DNA of 8,294 bases from Deltaproteobacteria bacterium (lineage in GTDB: Bacteria > Desulfobacterota > Syntrophia > Syntrophales > UBA2210): contig JAFDAR010000195.1 in NCBI GenBank assembly GCA_019313735.1, positions 1-8,294 on the forward strand, in the 5' to 3' direction. Below, in pieces: positions 1 to 6,412 of the stretch. How positions within the stretch are numbered: position 1 is the first letter of the stretch; each line of letters begins with the position of its first letter. A program made the position numbers and the translations under genes. Under the pieces are notes generated by a model that was not told the origin of the DNA, made no database searches, and was given only the letters and a program-made list of their open reading frames with translations.

Positions 1-375
1 TGCAGGCGGAGGCAACGAACGCCGCCCCTTTTTTCCCCAGAAAGAGGGCGGAATAGATTATAATCAGGGGGTACAGCGTGGAGTAAACACTCTCTATTCC
101 TCCTGTAACATACATAAGGCCTGTAACCAGCAGGGTGTCGAAAAGGCACTGGATATATACATTTATGGAGATATTTTTTATTGACTTCAACAGGAAGACA
201 TACAAAATGGAGAGGAGATATGTTATCACCACTATGATATACATCGCGTGGATGGACTGAGGCGGTAGCGAGTCCGGCATCCTGAACTGAATAATGGCGG
301 CGACACCGAGCAGGAATGACGCTATTGCAAGCCTGAAGAACATCAGCCACTGTGTTCCTGCTGGTCGTTCTTCAC
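1..375 (-). CDS. Membrane sensor histidine kinase, PilS/NtrB-like, N-terminal part only (runs off window; frameshift near start)
   Basis: Reading the minus strand from 349 down to 1 gives an open frame beginning WLMFFRLAIASFLLG and continuing through hydrophobic segments with the stretch LLVTGLMYVTGGIES followed by LYPLIIIYSALFLGKKGA. This is the multi-helix input domain typical of PilS/NtrB-type two-component kinases. In those proteins the membrane domain precedes PAS and HisKA/HATPase domains, which would lie beyond base 1. The best start is GTG at 375, with a GGAGG Shine-Dalgarno at 387-383 and a 7-base spacer. That frame (VKNDQQEHSG) hits TGA at 345-343, while the kinase frame is one base away, so a single-base indel probably sits near 350-357. 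An in-frame ATG at 343 exists but has no Shine-Dalgarno. The family call rests on pattern recognition; PilS in the strict sense is not proven without its C-terminus and its regulator. Confidence 0.62.
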
Positions 376-382
376 GAAATTT

Positions 383-387
383 CCTCC
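383..387 (-). promoter_or_regulatory. Ribosome binding site deciding the kinase start
   Basis: GGAGG on the minus strand lies 7 bases upstream of GTG at 375. It is the strongest ribosome binding site near this gene and points to GTG 375 rather than ATG 343 as the native start. That in turn implies a frame lesion within the first dozen codons. Confidence 0.6.
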
Positions 388-390
388 GAT

Positions 391-499
391 GTTAAACGGT
401 TGACGGTTCACAGTTCACGGTCGTCGGTTGTCGGTTTACACTATTTTCATTGATCAACTGTAAATCCTGAACCCTGAACCCCAAACCCTGAACGGTGAA
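391..499. repeat. Two inverted arrays of degenerate 7-bp repeats between divergent genes
   Basis: The left array, 391-439, is seven consecutive 7-mers: gttaaac, ggttgac, ggttcac, agttcac, ggtcgtc, ggttgtc, ggtttac. After the 11-base spacer 440-450, the right array 451-499 is seven more: tgatcaa, ctgtaaa, tcctgaa, ccctgaa, ccccaaa, ccctgaa, cggtgaa. The reverse complement of the right units gives GTTCAGG-type 7-mers matching the GTTCACG register of the left array, so the arrays point at each other and could fold as an imperfect hairpin. The array fills the region between the kinase and comEC ribosome binding sites. Its last unit supplies the GGTGA at 494-498 that is the only Shine-Dalgarno-like sequence before the comEC ATG. 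Confidence 0.75.
435..464. promoter_or_regulatory. Candidate symmetric divergent promoter for the kinase and comEC
   Basis: TTTACA at 435-440 and TGTAAA at 459-464 are separated by 18 bases. On the plus strand they read as a -35 (5 of 6 to TTGACA) and a -10 (4 of 6 to TATAAT). Because the two hexamers are reverse complements, the same pair reads as -35/-10 on the minus strand. Transcription would begin near 471 toward comEC and near 428 toward the kinase. The hexamers are also heptamer-array units, so the match may be incidental. Apart from this I see no convincing promoter in the region. Confidence 0.3.
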
Positions 500-507
500 T
501 AACTTTT

Positions 508-2160
508 ATGCGAAGACCGGTAATCCCCCTGCTCATAGCACTCATCTCGGGAATAACCGCCGGAAGCCTTGTCAGCATACCCGGCATCCTGGCGCTTGTG
601 GCACTCCTAGCAACCCTTGTGGTGCTGTTCTTCTCAGTTGCCGCGGGGCGGAAAGGCCCTGTTGCCTTCTGCCTGATCATATCCCTGTTCCTGCTCGGCA
701 TTCTTAACATAAATCTCTACCTTCACATAACGCTGCACGCGGGTAAAGAAAAACTGACCGTTGAAGGACTGGTATGCAACCCTCCCAGGGTATCGCGCGA
801 TAAAACCAGCCTCGTTATCAGCTCCTCAAGGATCATCAGAGATGGAATCGCCGTTCCCGTGAAAGGAAAGATACTTCTTTCCGTCAAAGATAGCAATAAC
901 CTATTTAAATACGGCAATTACATCAGAGCGAAGGTCAGACTTAAAGAGCCGCACAATTTTAACAATCCCGGGGGTTTTGACTATAAGAGATACCTCCTCT
1001 ACCGGGGCATCCGCCTGCGCGGCTATGTAAGCAAACCCTCGGACATCGTCATCATGAGGGAAAGCGCGGGAGATTATTTCAAGACGCGGATAGAGAGATA
1101 CCGTTCCCACCTCAGAGGGTTAATCCTGGAAAACGCCCCCTCCCCTGAAGGTGGCATACTGCAGGCTCTCATTCTGGGAGAAAAAGAGCGCATTCCGGAA
1201 GAGATCGCCGACAAATTCAACAGGGCTGGAGTCTCCCACATCCTTGCCATATCGGGGCTGCATGTGGGCATAATAGCCTTTCTTTCTCTCATTATCATCA
1301 GAACCATCATGAAGTCTTCTGAATACCTCCTGCTGAGGTTCAATATCTTCAAGGTGTCCGCCCTGTTCGCCGTCATACCCATAATCGGTTACGCCTTTAT
1401 CGCCGGCCTCCGCATATCAACGATAAGGGCTACCATCATGATACTATGTTTCCTGATCGCGCTCCTTGCCGGGAGGGGGCGTGATCTCTTGAATATACTG
1501 GCATTCGCGGCATTCGCCATCCTTATCATAAGCCCCGCGTCCCTGTTCGACGTCTCGTTCCAGCTCTCTTTTGTGGCAGTTGCCTCCATTATTCTCATAA
1601 CACCGACGCTGGGCGGCATGATTCCGAAGGGAACCGGGGATGGGATTTTCAGGAAAGGAATTACCAGTATCATCCTCTTCACCATTGTGAGTCTCAGCGC
1701 CATGATCGGCACATATCCCCTTATCGCGCTCTATTTCAACAGGGTCTCGACCATCGCGCTTCTCTCCAACCTGTTTATCATACCGATAACAGGATTCGCC
1801 GTCCTCCCTCTCGGAGTATTGTTCATTATTACGGCTCCCTTCGCGCCGATCGCGACAACACTTATACAGGCTGCCTCTTTCTTTATTCGTATATCTGTTT
1901 CCATCGTCGATTTTCTGTCCTCCTTCTCCTTTTCGAGTTTCCATGTAACAACGCCGACTGTTCCTGAGATTATCCTCTACTACCTTCTGATTATTACAGC
2001 GCTGAAGCTGGCAGACGCGTGGAAATCGAAGGAGGGCGTGACAGATAATACATCCGCAGGCCCGCAGGCAGCGCTAAAACATGGTTCCTTCCGGTTGCAG
2101 TCACGCGTCTCGGAGATATGTATATGGCCAACAGGAAAAGGTTTCTGGCACTGTTCCTGA
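508..2160 (+). CDS. comEC: ComEC/Rec2 DNA uptake channel, N-terminal OB-fold and membrane competence domain (frame ends before the MBL domain)
   Basis: ComEC forms the inner-membrane channel for single-stranded DNA during natural transformation. Residues 1-75 contain hydrophobic helices, and residues about 85-190 form the soluble DUF4131/OB-like region, with a conserved NNPGGFDYKRYLLYRGI stretch. Residues about 205-515 are the multi-helix competence domain, with the hallmark SHILAISGLHVGII at 243-256, the GLRIS...RA segment and DVSFQLSF at 348-355. The start ATG at 508 is preceded by GGTGA at 494-498. The last residues before the stop (from about RVSEIC onward) look out of frame; the metallo-beta-lactamase-like C-terminal domain continues in another frame from about 2118. 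Either a small indel lies between 2046 and 2160, or the gene is naturally split with a 43-base overlap. The kinase is divergent, and hisS follows 35 bases after the last comEC piece. Confidence 0.88.
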   Translation: MRRPVIPLLIALISGITAGSLVSIPGILALVALLATLVVLFFSVAAGRKGPVAFCLIISLFLLGILNINLYLHITLHAGKEKLTVEGLVCNPPRVSRDKTSLVISSSRIIRDGIAVPVKGKILLSVKDSNNLFKYGNYIRAKVRLKEPHNFNNPGGFDYKRYLLYRGIRLRGYVSKPSDIVIMRESAGDYFKTRIERYRSHLRGLILENAPSPEGGILQALILGEKERIPEEIADKFNRAGVSHILAISGLHVGIIAFLSLIIIRTIMKSSEYLLLRFNIFKVSALFAVIPIIGYAFIAGLRISTIRATIMILCFLIALLAGRGRDLLNILAFAAFAILIISPASLFDVSFQLSFVAVASIILITPTLGGMIPKGTGDGIFRKGITSIILFTIVSLSAMIGTYPLIALYFNRVSTIALLSNLFIIPITGFAVLPLGVLFIITAPFAPIATTLIQAASFFIRISVSIVDFLSSFSFSSFHVTTPTVPEIILYYLLIITALKLADAWKSKEGVTDNTSAGPQAALKHGSFRLQSRVSEICIWPTGKGFWHCS

Positions 2161-2594
2161 GTTTTATTCTGCTGTTATTCGTCGCCGATGCCTTTTATAC
2201 AAACATGAAAACTTCCGGTCGAAGGCACCTCGAAATAACGTTCATAGATGTGGGACAGGGCAGTTCCACATTGATAAAGTTCCCCGGTGGAACTATTATG
2301 CTGGTGGATGGCGGCGGATTCTACGACAGGAGTTTCGACTTGGGGAAATATGTGGTGGCGCCCTATCTGTGGCATGAAAAGATAAAGAAGGTGGACATCA
2401 TGGTCCTAACGCACCCCGACCAGGATCATGTCGGCGGTCTTCCATATATAGCTGACAACTTTGAAATTGGCGAACTCTGGTCAAACGGCTGTAAGTCGAA
2501 AAATGAATCCTCCCGGAGATTGAGGCACCTCCATAACCATAGTGAATCCGGCAAAATCGGCATCGGGAAAAGGCCTCCATTTTCCAAACTTTGA
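2118..2594 (+). pseudogene. comEC: ComEC metallo-beta-lactamase-like domain, first half (frame-broken)
   Basis: The frame begins MYMANRKRF, then a single hydrophobic helix (about residues 8-26), then ITFIDVGQGSSTLIKFPGG, LVDGGG, and VLTHPDQDHVGGLPYI. The metal-binding type HxxxDH motif (HPDQDH) starts at 2412. This is the C-terminal ComEC domain that follows the channel. A second ATG at 2124 has GGAG at 2112-2115 with an 8-base gap, so independent translation coupled to the upstream frame is possible. After GELWSNG (about 2490) the residues no longer resemble the family, and the frame stops at 2594 while the domain resumes in another frame. The region that normally links the motif to the NDNS-like segment appears shortened, so a deletion of some 20 codons near 2490-2530 with frame change is likely. 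Confidence 0.78.
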
Positions 2595-2970
2595 TTACAA
2601 CAACAATGGTATCGTCATGAAGATAACCTTCGGCAACAAGAGCATACTTCTCCCCGCGGATATATCGGAATCTGCCGAGGCCGAGGTTGTCGCGTCCGGA
2701 ACAGATCTGAAGGCGGACATCCTCATGGCGCCCCATCATGGATCAGACACATCCAGCACCACACTATTCCTCAAGGCGGTCCGGCCCGGAATCGTCGTCA
2801 TAAGCTGCGGCCCGGATAATGTCTTCGGCTTTCCCAGTCAGGACGTGCTTGACAGATACGTAAAAATGGATGCAAAAGTTCTGAGGACAGACAAAACCGG
2901 CGCAATAAAATCGGAACAGGGGGTCAGGAAAACGGCTTTCCGCTTTGCCTTTTCCCCCGATATATGTTAG
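2542..2970 (+). pseudogene. comEC: ComEC metallo-beta-lactamase-like domain, second half
   Basis: In this frame, ITIVNPAKSASGKGLHFPNF (starting about 2533, upstream of the GTG at 2542) matches the usual 'I-x-L-h-P' strand before the YNNNGIVMKITFG segment. Then come LLPADISESAEAEV, DILMAPHHGSDTSS and a C-terminal FGFPSQDVLDRY. These are the order and motifs of the ComEC C-terminal half, including the conserved HHGS. No Shine-Dalgarno precedes GTG 2542, so this is the displaced 3' end of the same gene rather than a separate one. It stops at 2970, 35 bases before hisS. Confidence 0.75.
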
Positions 2971-3005
2971 TAGTTTCCCGCTTAACTCAGAGGAGATAGT
3001 CCACA

Positions 3006-3932
3006 ATGTCAAAAATAACATCGGTAAGGGGATTTCGCGATATACTGCCGGATGAAACACCCAAATGGCAGCGTATCGAAGAGAAGATACGCGAAATATT
3101 CTTCAATTTCGGTATCCAGGAGATGAGGATTCCCATCCTGGAAAAAACCGAACTCTTCAAAAGAGGCATCGGCGAGGCCACCGATATAGTCGAAAAGGAG
3201 ATGTACACATTCTTAGACCGCGGAAATGAGTATCTCACAATGCGCCCGGAAGCAACCGCTTCCGTTATCCGCGCGTACATAGAGCATCACATATACGAAA
3301 AGGACCCTGTGGCAAAGCTCTTCACCATAGGCCCCATGTTCAGACGTGAAAGACCGCAGAAGGGAAGATTCAGACAGTTTCACCAGATAAATGTCGAGTT
3401 TCTGGGACAGGAAGATCCCCGCGTAGACGCGGAACTTATGTCCATGCTGATGTATCTTCTGAGTGAAGTCGGCCTTGCCGGATTGAAACTTGAAATCAAC
3501 TCTCTGGGATGTGACAAGTGCCGCCCGGCATTTCGGGAAAAGGTAACGGGTTTCCTGAAAAGCAGGGAAGAAGATCTGTGCGAGGATTGCCGCAGACGGC
3601 TCGTTACAAACCCCCTGAGAATATTTGACTGCAAAAATGAATCCTGTCAGGAGATTATATCCGGAGCCCCGGTGATCCTGGATTTTATATGCGGTGAATG
3701 CAGGGAGCATTTTGAAAGGGTGAAGAAATACCTCGGAATTCTCCATATTCCATTTGTAATAAATACGAAGATGGTGCGAGGCCTTGATTATTATACCAGG
3801 GCCTTGATTATTATACCAGGACCGCTTTTGAGATTACCACGCAATCGCTGGGAGCGCAAAACGCTGTTACAGGCGGCGGCAGGTACGATGGTCTCGTACG
3901 GATGCTGGGTGGTCCAGACATATCGGGGATAG
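3006..3932 (+). pseudogene. hisS: Histidyl-tRNA synthetase, N-terminal two thirds, frameshifted by a 20-bp tandem duplication
   Basis: HisRS charges tRNA-His with histidine in the cytoplasm. The class II fold is clear: MSKITSVRGFRDILPDE at the N-terminus, RPEATASVIRAYIEH, motif 2 starting FRRERPQKGRFRQFHQ (R113-R114), and the histidine-binding RGLDYYTR at 258-265. A cysteine-rich insert carries C169/C172, C192/C195, C209/C214 and C229/C232, as in some bacterial HisRS, and suggests zinc knuckles. The start ATG 3006 has AGAGGAG upstream. Immediately after RGLDYYTR the DNA repeats itself: 3781-3800 is identical to 3801-3820. The extra 20 bases shift the frame, so the true continuation is lost and an unrelated tail runs to the stop at 3932. 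Removing one copy restores RTAFEITTQSLGAQN in frame. Confidence 0.9.
3801..3820 (+). repeat. Second copy of an exact 20-bp tandem duplication inside hisS
   Basis: Bases 3801-3820 repeat 3781-3800 exactly. The length is not a multiple of three, so it shifts the hisS frame precisely at the RGLDYYTR histidine-binding motif. Deleting either copy restores the full motif and the downstream HisRS sequence, which shows it is an insertion in an otherwise normal gene. Confidence 0.95.
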
Positions 3933-4114
3933 GGTTCGCGATAGGGTTCGACAGGCTCATCTCAATGATACCCGACGCGAACGGGCAGAACGCCGGGCGC
4001 CCGAATATCTTCATCGCGGCCCTTGGAGATAAGGCCCAGGACTTCGCGTTTTCTCTGTGCAATGAACTCAGACTTGCCGGCATCAGGGCGGAGAGAAGCG
4101 ATCGAATAAACTGA
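3821..4114 (+). pseudogene. hisS: Histidyl-tRNA synthetase, middle fragment (motif HisB, motif 3, start of anticodon-binding domain)
   Basis: Read in the frame restored after the duplication, this segment gives TAFEITTQSLGAQN, then GGGRYDGLVRMLGG (HisB-type motif), GIGFAIGFDRLISMIP (class II motif 3), and the start of the anticodon-binding domain with FIAALGDKAQDFAFSLCNELR and AGIRAERSD. After ERSD the family normally shows a YxGKSLKSQM-like stretch. It is missing here, and the frame stops at 4114. The next recognisable HisRS residues are in a third frame starting at about 4105. Confidence 0.85.
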
Positions 4115-4254
4115 ACTGCTCCCATACACTGATAATAGGTGAAAAGGAACTGGAGGAGGGAGCAGCCCAGCTCAGAAACATGGGAGATGGAACCCAGGAA
4201 TCCGTTGATATAAATGACACCGGCAGTATTGTGGAACAGTTCACAGTTGAATAA
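4105..4254 (+). pseudogene. hisS: Histidyl-tRNA synthetase, C-terminal end in a third frame
   Basis: In this frame 4105 onward reads NKLNCSHTLIIGEKELEEG then AAQLRNMGDGTQESVDI, which is the typical end of the HisRS anticodon-binding domain ('ALILGEDEL...LRDM..G.Q..V'). About a dozen codons between ERSD and NKLN are absent, so a small deletion with frame change lies near 4100-4105. The last codons, QFTVE and the stop at 4252-4254, fall inside heptamer units and the 38-bp intergenic repeat, so repeat sequence forms the protein's end. Confidence 0.8.
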
Positions 4255-4286
4255 TCGGGGACAGGTTTAAACCTGTCCCCACTGGT
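4249..4286. repeat. 38-bp repeat, copy 1, with a 24-bp perfect palindrome at 4257-4280
   Basis: The palindrome is GGGGACAGGTTT followed by its exact reverse complement, flanked by GAATAATC on the left and ACTGGT on the right. All 38 bases recur at 6217-6254. Copy 1 covers the hisS stop codon and sits inside heptamers: agttcac and agttgaa on the left (4238-4251), ctaaacc and gtgaacc on the right (4287-4300). It resembles REP-type palindromes acted on by Y1 (RAYT) transposases in other bacteria; no such transposase lies in this window. There is no T-run after it, so it is not a standard terminator. Confidence 0.85.
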
Positions 4287-4325
4287 CTAAACCGTGAACC
4301 ATTTTTCTTAGAAAGGATTTACAAC

Positions 4326-6101
4326 TTGTCTGAATTTATAACCGAGGATAAACGGACTCATTATTGCGGCAGCATCAGGGCCGGGCACGCGGGCGAGGAT
4401 GTTGTACTCATGGGGTGGGTTCACAGGAGGAGAGACCTCGGAGGGTTGATCTTTATAGACCTGAGAGACAGAGAGGGAATAGTGCAGATCGTTCTCGATC
4501 CCGAAAAGAAACCACAGGCGCACGCGCTTGCGCATGATATACGAAGCGAATTCGTTCTGGCAATAAAGGGCCGGGTAAATCTCCGCCCCGCCGACATGAT
4601 CAATCCTTCACTGAAAACCGGGGAGGTCGAGATTATCACAGAGGAACTTGAGATACTCAATGAATCCGACACACCACCCTTCGTCCTCGACGGCGAGACC
4701 GAGGTGTCCGAGAACCTGCTCCTCAAATACCGTTACCTGGACCTGAGGCGCAGAGATTTACAGCGAAACATCATATTGAGAAGCAAAGTTGCTTCCGAAA
4801 CAAGAAGTTACCTTCAGAAAGAGGGCTTCATTGAGGTTGAAACACCCTTCCTGACAAAGAGTACACCCGAAGGGGCGCGTGACTACCTCGTTCCGAGCAG
4901 GGTAAGCCCCGGGGCCTTCTACGCCCTTCCACAATCACCCCAGCTCTTCAAACAGCTGCTGATGGTGTCCGGTTTCGACAAATACTACCAGATAGTAAAA
5001 TGCTTCCGCGATGAAGACCTGAGGGCGGACCGTCAGCCTGAATTCACCCAGATAGACATAGAGATGTCCTTCATATCGGAGAGCGATATCATCAATACCG
5101 TTGAAGGCATGATGGCGCACATCTTCAAGGCATGTCTCGACCGAGAGTTGGGGGTTCCATTTCCCCGTCTCACTTACAGAGAGGCAATCGACAGATATGG
5201 AAGAGACAATCCCGACACGCGTTTTTCCCTTGAGCTTGAAGACCTGACGGATATCGCCGGCAAATCAGATTTTCGTGTCTTTTCCGAGACAGTAAAGAGT
5301 GGGGGCACGGTAAAGGCCCTGCTCCTGGCAGATGGCAAGGCCCTGTCGCGGAAAGACCTCGATGCCCTTGGAGGGTTTGTGAGTGAATATCGCGCGAAGG
5401 GGGTCGCATGGGCAAGGGTGAATGAAGATGGATGGACGGGCTCGATAGCCAAGTTCTTCGATCAGGAAGAGATAAAACGTATAAACGAAAAAATGGGTGC
5501 AGGGCCGGGATCTCTGATACTTTTCGTTGCCGACACGGCGGATGTGGTCAATAACGCTCTCGGCGCTCTGAGGATACACCTCGCGGAAAAACTGGGTCTG
5601 ATCGACAAGGATACTCTCGCCTTTACCTGGATTACTGAATTTCCGATATTTGAATACAGCAAGACAGAAAAACGGTATATGGCGACCCATCATCCCTTCA
5701 CATCCCCAGTGGCGGAAGATATACCCCTCCTTCAAACCGACCCCGGCAAAGTACGCGCCAGGGCCTACGACCTTGTCCTGAACGGCTCCGAGATAGGCGG
5801 AGGAAGCATTCGAATCCACAAATCGGATGTCCAGTCAATGGTCTTCAAGACCCTTGGATTAAGTGAAGATGAGACAAGAAAAAAGTTCGGCTTCCTCCTG
5901 GACGCGCTCAAGTATGGCACGCCGCCGCACGGCGGCATAGCATTCGGTTTCGACCGCATGCTCATGATAATGGCGGGCGCTGAGTCTATAAGGGATGTAA
6001 TAGCATTCCCGAAGACGCTGAAGGCGACATGTCTCCTGACCGGCGCGCCATCGAAGGTCAGCGCCGAACAACTTGCCGAGCTGTCACTGAAAACGACATA
6101 A
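4326..6101 (+). CDS. aspS: Aspartyl-tRNA synthetase, bacterial type, intact
   Basis: AspRS attaches aspartate to tRNA-Asp. At 591 residues it has the full bacterial length. The N-terminal OB-fold (about 1-110) contains GWVHRRRDLGGLIFIDLRDRE. The class II core begins near 140, with TPEGARDYLVPSR, the QSPQLFKQLLM segment from Q203, motif 2 FRDEDLRADRQPEFTQIDIEMSF from F227, and motif 3 GFDRMLMIMAG from G541. The middle (about 290-430) is the GAD-type insertion of bacterial AspRS. The start is TTG 4326, with AAAGGA at 4312-4317 upstream by 8 bases; no nearby ATG would keep the OB-fold. The Leu in RRRDLG is the residue seen in E. coli; many non-discriminating proteobacterial enzymes have His there. 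This hints at a discriminating enzyme, by inference only. It is the one gene in this window with no frame lesion. Confidence 0.97.
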   Translation: MSEFITEDKRTHYCGSIRAGHAGEDVVLMGWVHRRRDLGGLIFIDLRDREGIVQIVLDPEKKPQAHALAHDIRSEFVLAIKGRVNLRPADMINPSLKTGEVEIITEELEILNESDTPPFVLDGETEVSENLLLKYRYLDLRRRDLQRNIILRSKVASETRSYLQKEGFIEVETPFLTKSTPEGARDYLVPSRVSPGAFYALPQSPQLFKQLLMVSGFDKYYQIVKCFRDEDLRADRQPEFTQIDIEMSFISESDIINTVEGMMAHIFKACLDRELGVPFPRLTYREAIDRYGRDNPDTRFSLELEDLTDIAGKSDFRVFSETVKSGGTVKALLLADGKALSRKDLDALGGFVSEYRAKGVAWARVNEDGWTGSIAKFFDQEEIKRINEKMGAGPGSLILFVADTADVVNNALGALRIHLAEKLGLIDKDTLAFTWITEFPIFEYSKTEKRYMATHHPFTSPVAEDIPLLQTDPGKVRARAYDLVLNGSEIGGGSIRIHKSDVQSMVFKTLGLSEDETRKKFGFLLDALKYGTPPHGGIAFGFDRMLMIMAGAESIRDVIAFPKTLKATCLLTGAPSKVSAEQLAELSLKTT

Positions 6102-6154
6102 AAGGGGGAAATTTGAACATGCAAATCGGCCAGTGGATTGGGGGAGCATCTTTT

Positions 6155-6320
6155 GAGACCTTTGCAGAATGTTTAATTTTGTTCAAGTTCAAGGAAGGCG
6201 AGAATTTTAACCAGAGGAATAATCGGGGACAGGTTTAAACCTGTCCCCACTGGTACACGAGGATTAAAATTTGAGACTGACGCAGAAATTGGGCAAAAGG
6301 GGACGTTATGCAAAGGTCTC
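6155..6320. mobile_element. MITE-like 166-bp imperfect palindrome with terminal inverted repeats
   Basis: GAGACCTTTGCA at 6155-6166 is matched by its exact reverse complement at 6309-6320. The match extends imperfectly inward (gaatgt against taacgt). The arms keep partial inverted similarity all the way in: for example TTTTG..CAA.TTC near 6177-6190, and the AATTTTAA at 6203-6210 facing TTAAAATT further right. The centre coincides within a base with the centre of the 24-bp palindrome at 6225-6248. So the element is one long, decayed hairpin with the palindromic repeat at its tip. It has no coding capacity. It lies downstream of aspS and could be a non-autonomous transposon remnant; target-site duplications are not obvious. 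Confidence 0.55.
6217..6254. repeat. 38-bp repeat, copy 2, with a 24-bp perfect palindrome at 6225-6248
   Basis: This is base-for-base identical to 4249-4286, including the asymmetric flanks GAATAATC and ACTGGT. The sequences outside the 38 bases differ, which defines the repeat boundary. Here the repeat sits at the centre of the MITE-like element, about 120 bases after the aspS stop. Confidence 0.85.
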
Positions 6321-6330
6321 CTTTTATTGC

Positions 6331-6359
6331 TTGACAGAAGCTCGGGATATTCATACAAG
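6331..6359 (+). promoter_or_regulatory. Candidate sigma-70 promoter for the HMGL-Cache gene leader
   Basis: A perfect TTGACA (6331-6336) is followed after 17 bases by TACAAG (6354-6359, 4 of 6 to TATAAT). Transcription would begin near 6366 and run through the terminator at 6413-6442 before reaching the ATG at 6469. The promoter lies just outside the right end of the MITE-like element. The -10 is weak, so this is moderate evidence only. Confidence 0.4.
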
Positions 6360-6412
6360 AAGTGTTCGTTTTATTTGTCGCGACCTGCGGTGAAACCCCA
6401 TAGAACAAAAAA

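Noticed and set aside
391..499. CRISPR array
   Set aside because: Units are 7 bp, degenerate and contiguous with no spacers; no cas genes nearby.
447..710. Minus-strand 87-residue ORF ending in VIHRSGFGVQGSGFTVDQ
   Set aside because: It is antisense to comEC and its C-terminus is the translated heptamer array.
1444..1944. Long minus-strand ORF of 166 residues
   Set aside because: It is antisense to the comEC channel, with a highly charged low-complexity composition produced by the complement of hydrophobic codons.
3169..3702. Cysteine-rich insert of HisRS as a novel fusion
   Set aside because: Paired cysteines in this insert occur in other bacterial HisRS proteins, so it is treated as a normal family variant.
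4257..4280. Palindrome as a rho-independent terminator of hisS
   Set aside because: No loop and no T-run follow the stem, and the same element occurs within a MITE-like hairpin; a role at mRNA 3' ends is possible but not shown.
6119..6238. Short plus-strand ORF beginning MQIGQWIGG after aspS, with a purine-rich Shine-Dalgarno-like AGGGGG upstream
   Set aside because: Most of it is the left arm of the MITE-like element and its stop lies inside the palindrome; no family resemblance. At best it is the 5' stub of a gene cut by the element.
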